Shown: positions 4,648 through 6,751 of the stretch, one piece after another
Numbering within the stretch: the stretch's first letter is position 1
Layout of the letters: each line of letters starts with the position of its first letter
Source: Thermococcus sp.
GTDB taxonomy: Archaea; Methanobacteriota_B; Thermococci; Thermococcales; Thermococcaceae
Reading direction: 5' to 3'
Length of the DNA stretch: 6,751 nt
NCBI GenBank assembly: GCA_015522395.1
Contig: WAMH01000147.1
Span: 1-6,751, forward strand
Program-made: the position numbers and the translations under genes
The notes under the pieces: generated by a model
Database searches by the model: none
What the model saw: only the letters and a program-made list of their open reading frames with translations
What the model was told of the DNA's origin: nothing

Positions 4648-5607
4648 TTGAACCCGGAAGGAAGGATAGTTATAGGTTTAGCTCAGGCTGTAGTCGTACT
4701 CCTGCTTTCACCACTGATAGTTGGGATACTCAAGAAGGCCGAGGCAAGGATAGAGTCGCGGAAGGGGATAAGCGTCTTCCAGCCATACTACGACCTGGCG
4801 AAGTTCTTCAGGAAGGAAACCCTGGTTCCTGAGGGGGCGAGTTCGTTCTTTGTCTTTGCCCCGTTCATAGCGTTCGGAGCGATGCTCACGCTGCCCTGGG
4901 TGCTTCCTATAATAGGAAACTTCCCGAGCTGGTTGGCTCCAACGGTGGACTTCTTTGGGGGAACGTTCATCTTCGGCTTAGCGGCGATGGTCTCGATACT
5001 CGCAACGGAAAGAACGGGAAGCTACTACACGGGCATAGGAGCCACGAGAGCGGTTAACTTCGGCGCCTTTGCCGAGCCGGTCCTCATAATGGTCTTCTTT
5101 GGCGTTGCCATCCTGACCGGCACAAACAACCCGTTCCTGATGAACCACAAGATAACTTCCGAGGGCTGGTACCTGAGTCCGACGCACATACTCATAGCAT
5201 CGGCCTTCTTCATGCTACTACTCTTCGACACGGGAAAGCTGCCGATAGAGTCCCACGGAAGCAACGAGCTTGGCATGCTCGACCAGGGGAAGGGGCTTGA
5301 GTACACCGGCCCGCTCTACGCGCTCAACACATGGGCCGGCTACATGAAGTCCTTCATCCTCATGTCGGTCTTTCTCAACGTCTTCGCCGTTCCCTGGGGA
5401 TTGGCAACGAGCGCTTCGCTATACGAGATCCTCAAGGGGACTTTCTGGCTCTTCGTCAAGATGCTCGGCCTGATAGGAGCCTTTGTTGTCGTTGAAGAAA
5501 CCCTCGCGAAGATAAGGCTGTTCAGGATAATCGACTACCTCTCGGCCAGCTTCCTGCTAGCTATAATGGGCGTTATAAGCTTCCTCCTTGGGGGTGTCGT
5601 ACCATGA
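4648..5607 (+). CDS. hyfC: Group 4 hydrogenase membrane subunit, HyfC/HycD type (NuoH-like)
   Basis: The 319-residue protein (MNPEGRIVIG...) has about eight hydrophobic segments. It matches the NuoH-like subunit that docks the soluble hydrogenase arm to the membrane part: AEARIESRKGISVFQPYYDL then AKFFRKETLVPE (residues 31-62), GSYYTGIGATRAVNFGAFAEP (124-144), GKLPIESHGSNELGM...LEYTGP (196-222) and a late VVEETLAKIRLFR (281-293). The loop at 196-222 replaces the common FD-x-EAE-x-EL pattern with a form nearer, from memory, to CooK-type subunits. The start is TTG 4648, chosen for its SD; an in-frame GTG at 4639 is possible but overlaps that SD. The stop overlaps the hyfE ATG by 4 bp. The complex evolves H2 and pumps ions; whether formate, CO or ferredoxin feeds it depends on genes outside the window. 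Confidence 0.94.
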   Translation: MNPEGRIVIGLAQAVVVLLLSPLIVGILKKAEARIESRKGISVFQPYYDLAKFFRKETLVPEGASSFFVFAPFIAFGAMLTLPWVLPIIGNFPSWLAPTVDFFGGTFIFGLAAMVSILATERTGSYYTGIGATRAVNFGAFAEPVLIMVFFGVAILTGTNNPFLMNHKITSEGWYLSPTHILIASAFFMLLLFDTGKLPIESHGSNELGMLDQGKGLEYTGPLYALNTWAGYMKSFILMSVFLNVFAVPWGLATSASLYEILKGTFWLFVKMLGLIGAFVVVEETLAKIRLFRIIDYLSASFLLAIMGVISFLLGGVVP

Positions 5608-6230
5608 TGAGCGTTACAACCGAGATCATAAACATCCTCGGAGTTACAGCGTTGCTGATAGCGTTCCTCCTGCTGACGGAATCGTACATGCACTCGCTCA
5701 TAAACCTCATAGCCCTTCAGTCCCTCCTCATAGCCGGAATCCTGGGAATCATCGGCTGGGAGAAGGCAAGCCCCGAGCTGGTAATCTTGGCAGGAATCAC
5801 CGTGGCCTTCAGGACCCTGCTCATTCCATGGATACTCCAGAGGGACATAAGGAACGAGCGCATATGGCGCAACAGGGAGGTCAAAACAACGCACCACGCG
5901 ATTGTCATCGGCCTAATCCTCGCGGTGACGGCTTACTTCCTCTACGTCCCGGTTTACAGGGTTACAGGAGACTGGAAAGGGGTCATAGCGTTCGTGCTCC
6001 TCTTCCTCAGCATGCTCGTCATCGTCGGAAGGAGGAACGCGATGGCCCAGATAATAGGATACATAAGCGAGGAGAATTCGCTCCTCTACCTCGCGGCGAT
6101 GATGACCTCAATGCCCCTAATACTAGAGTTCGGAATTCTGCTCGACATGATAGCCTTCGTTCTGCTCGCGGTCATCCTCGGGGCGGAGAAGCGCTACGGG
6201 CCGGTTGAGGTTGAGGAACTGGTGGGGTGA
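5604..6230 (+). CDS. hyfE: Group 4 hydrogenase membrane subunit, HyfE type
   Basis: The 208-residue membrane protein has about six or seven helices and is close in length to E. coli HyfE. Two parts fit the family: an N-terminal half with SLINLIALQSLLIAGILGI (31-49), and a NuoK-like C-terminal half with MAQIIGYISEENSLLYLA (147-164) and MPLILEFGILLDMIA (170-184). Glu157/158 and Glu175 are the buried carboxylates expected along the proton path. A basic loop (QRDIRNERIWRNREVK, 79-94) probably faces the cytoplasm. The start overlaps the hyfC stop as ATGA, with GGGGGTG seven bases upstream. A second ATG follows directly and would shorten the protein by one residue. HyfE is specific to Hyf-like modules and is not part of the Mrp-containing MBH/MBX complexes, which helps identify the operon. 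Confidence 0.92.
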   Translation: MMSVTTEIINILGVTALLIAFLLLTESYMHSLINLIALQSLLIAGILGIIGWEKASPELVILAGITVAFRTLLIPWILQRDIRNERIWRNREVKTTHHAIVIGLILAVTAYFLYVPVYRVTGDWKGVIAFVLLFLSMLVIVGRRNAMAQIIGYISEENSLLYLAAMMTSMPLILEFGILLDMIAFVLLAVILGAEKRYGPVEVEELVG

Positions 6231-6234
6231 TACC

Positions 6235-6751
6235 ATGGAAGCAGTGATTTACCTCCTCTTACTGCCCCTCATTGCCTCCCTCCTCTCACTGGCAGGCGAG
6301 AAGTGGGGAAAAGCTCTCACACCCGCCTTCGCATTCGCAACGGCCATCCTATCAACCATGATGCTCTACGGCGGAAAGACCGTCTCGACCCAGAGTTTCT
6401 ACGCGGACTGGTACTCCCTCGTAATCGCGGGCATAGTCTCCTGGGTCTACTTCTTCGCCTCACTCGCCTCGCTCTACTACACCGAGGGAATAGAGAGGCC
6501 CTTCTTCGACCTCCGCTACTACTGGAGCTTCCTCTCGCTCTTTGCACTCACGATGAACTTCACTGCAATAGTTTCAAACCTCGGCTGGATGTGGATTGGA
6601 CTGGAAGCTACCACCGTTGTCAGCGCACTGCTCATCCTCACCGAGGGGGAGAAGAGAAACGTCGAGGGAGCATGGAGGTACATGATAGTGGCCTCTGCAG
6701 GACTTGGAATAGCCTTCCTCTCGGTTATCTTGGCTTACGCTTCCTCGGGAG
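6235..6751 (+). CDS. hyfF: Group 4 hydrogenase ion-pumping subunit, HyfF type (NuoL/M/N-like), N-terminal part (cut by right edge)
   Basis: The frame stays open to the window end, giving 172 residues of a protein that is usually about 480-530 long. Hydrophobic segments lie at about 2-20, 30-46, 61-82, 97-113, 117-137 and 148-169. The antiporter-like core motif WIGLEATTVVSALLI carries Glu124, matching the essential membrane glutamate of NuoL/M/N helix 5. The next motif, VEGAWRYMIVASAG, has Arg148 where related proteins usually carry lysine (A-x-KY). The start is ATG 6235, four bases after the hyfE stop, with GGGGTGA spanning that stop as SD, so translation is probably coupled. The likely role is ion translocation driven by electron transfer to protons. 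The helix 7-8 and 12 lysines lie outside the window. Confidence 0.92.
   Translation, partial: MEAVIYLLLLPLIASLLSLAGEKWGKALTPAFAFATAILSTMMLYGGKTVSTQSFYADWYSLVIAGIVSWVYFFASLASLYYTEGIERPFFDLRYYWSFLSLFALTMNFTAIVSNLGWMWIGLEATTVVSALLILTEGEKRNVEGAWRYMIVASAGLGIAFLSVILAYASSG

Noticed and set aside
5588..6208. 206-codon plus-strand frame overlapping hyfE
   Set aside because: Its composition (His, Pro, Arg, Gly rich) is that of an out-of-frame reading of membrane protein codons, whereas the hyfE frame has family motifs and an SD.
6317..6547. Arg/Ser-rich 76-codon minus-strand frame inside hyfF
   Set aside because: It is a low-complexity shadow of Leu/Ser/Tyr codons in hyfF; no independent support.
1..6751. 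CRISPR arrays, tRNA/rRNA genes, insertion sequences or attachment sites
   Set aside because: No regularly spaced direct repeats, no tRNA-like arms, no transposase-like frame and no paired terminal repeats were seen by eye.

Overview
The window looks like chromosomal DNA from a hyperthermophilic euryarchaeon of the order Thermococcales, most likely a fairly GC-rich Thermococcus. The signs are AGG/AGA arginine and ATA isoleucine codons throughout, GGTG-type Shine-Dalgarno (SD) sites with GTG or TTG starts, archaeal BRE/TATA promoters with short leaders, and the gene content: a TldD-like protease, a two-winged-helix regulator, a secreted Lon-type (S16) protease and Hyf-type membrane hydrogenase subunits. 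This placement rests on style and families; no database search was done.

Left part (1-1301). The N-terminal part of a tldD-like gene runs leftward off the edge. It diverges from a two-gene rightward operon: a regulator with two winged helices, and an 84-residue three-helix membrane protein whose start overlaps the regulator's stop. The 93-bp divergent region holds a 7-bp inverted repeat whose two arms are TATA-like and face opposite ways.

Middle part (1302-4457). A 643-residue exported protein has a signal peptide, an ATPase-free S16 protease domain with an intact Ser116/Lys159 dyad, four degenerate helical repeats, a Ser/Thr/Pro stalk and a C-terminal membrane anchor. It appears built to sit on the outer face of the membrane. 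It converges, across 14 bp, with a leftward M20 metallopeptidase/deacylase gene that keeps the full di-metal ligand set.

Right part (4458-6751). A divergent regulatory region leads into a tightly packed operon, hyfC-hyfE-hyfF (the last cut by the edge). These encode integral membrane subunits of a group 4 energy-converting hydrogenase module, of the kind found in formate hydrogenlyase or CO-dependent hydrogenase complexes. The catalytic subunits would lie beyond the right edge, so the electron donor cannot be told from this window. The hyfC leader, predicted at about 85 nt, is long for this group. It can fold in two mutually exclusive ways, one of which pairs with the bases between the SD and a TTG start, and a GCGTC-N9-GACGC inverted repeat lies just upstream of the promoter. 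That region is the best candidate here for undescribed regulation. The genes otherwise belong to recognisable families, and no CRISPR, tRNA, rRNA or insertion sequence was seen. There is no gene-free stretch over 300 bases.
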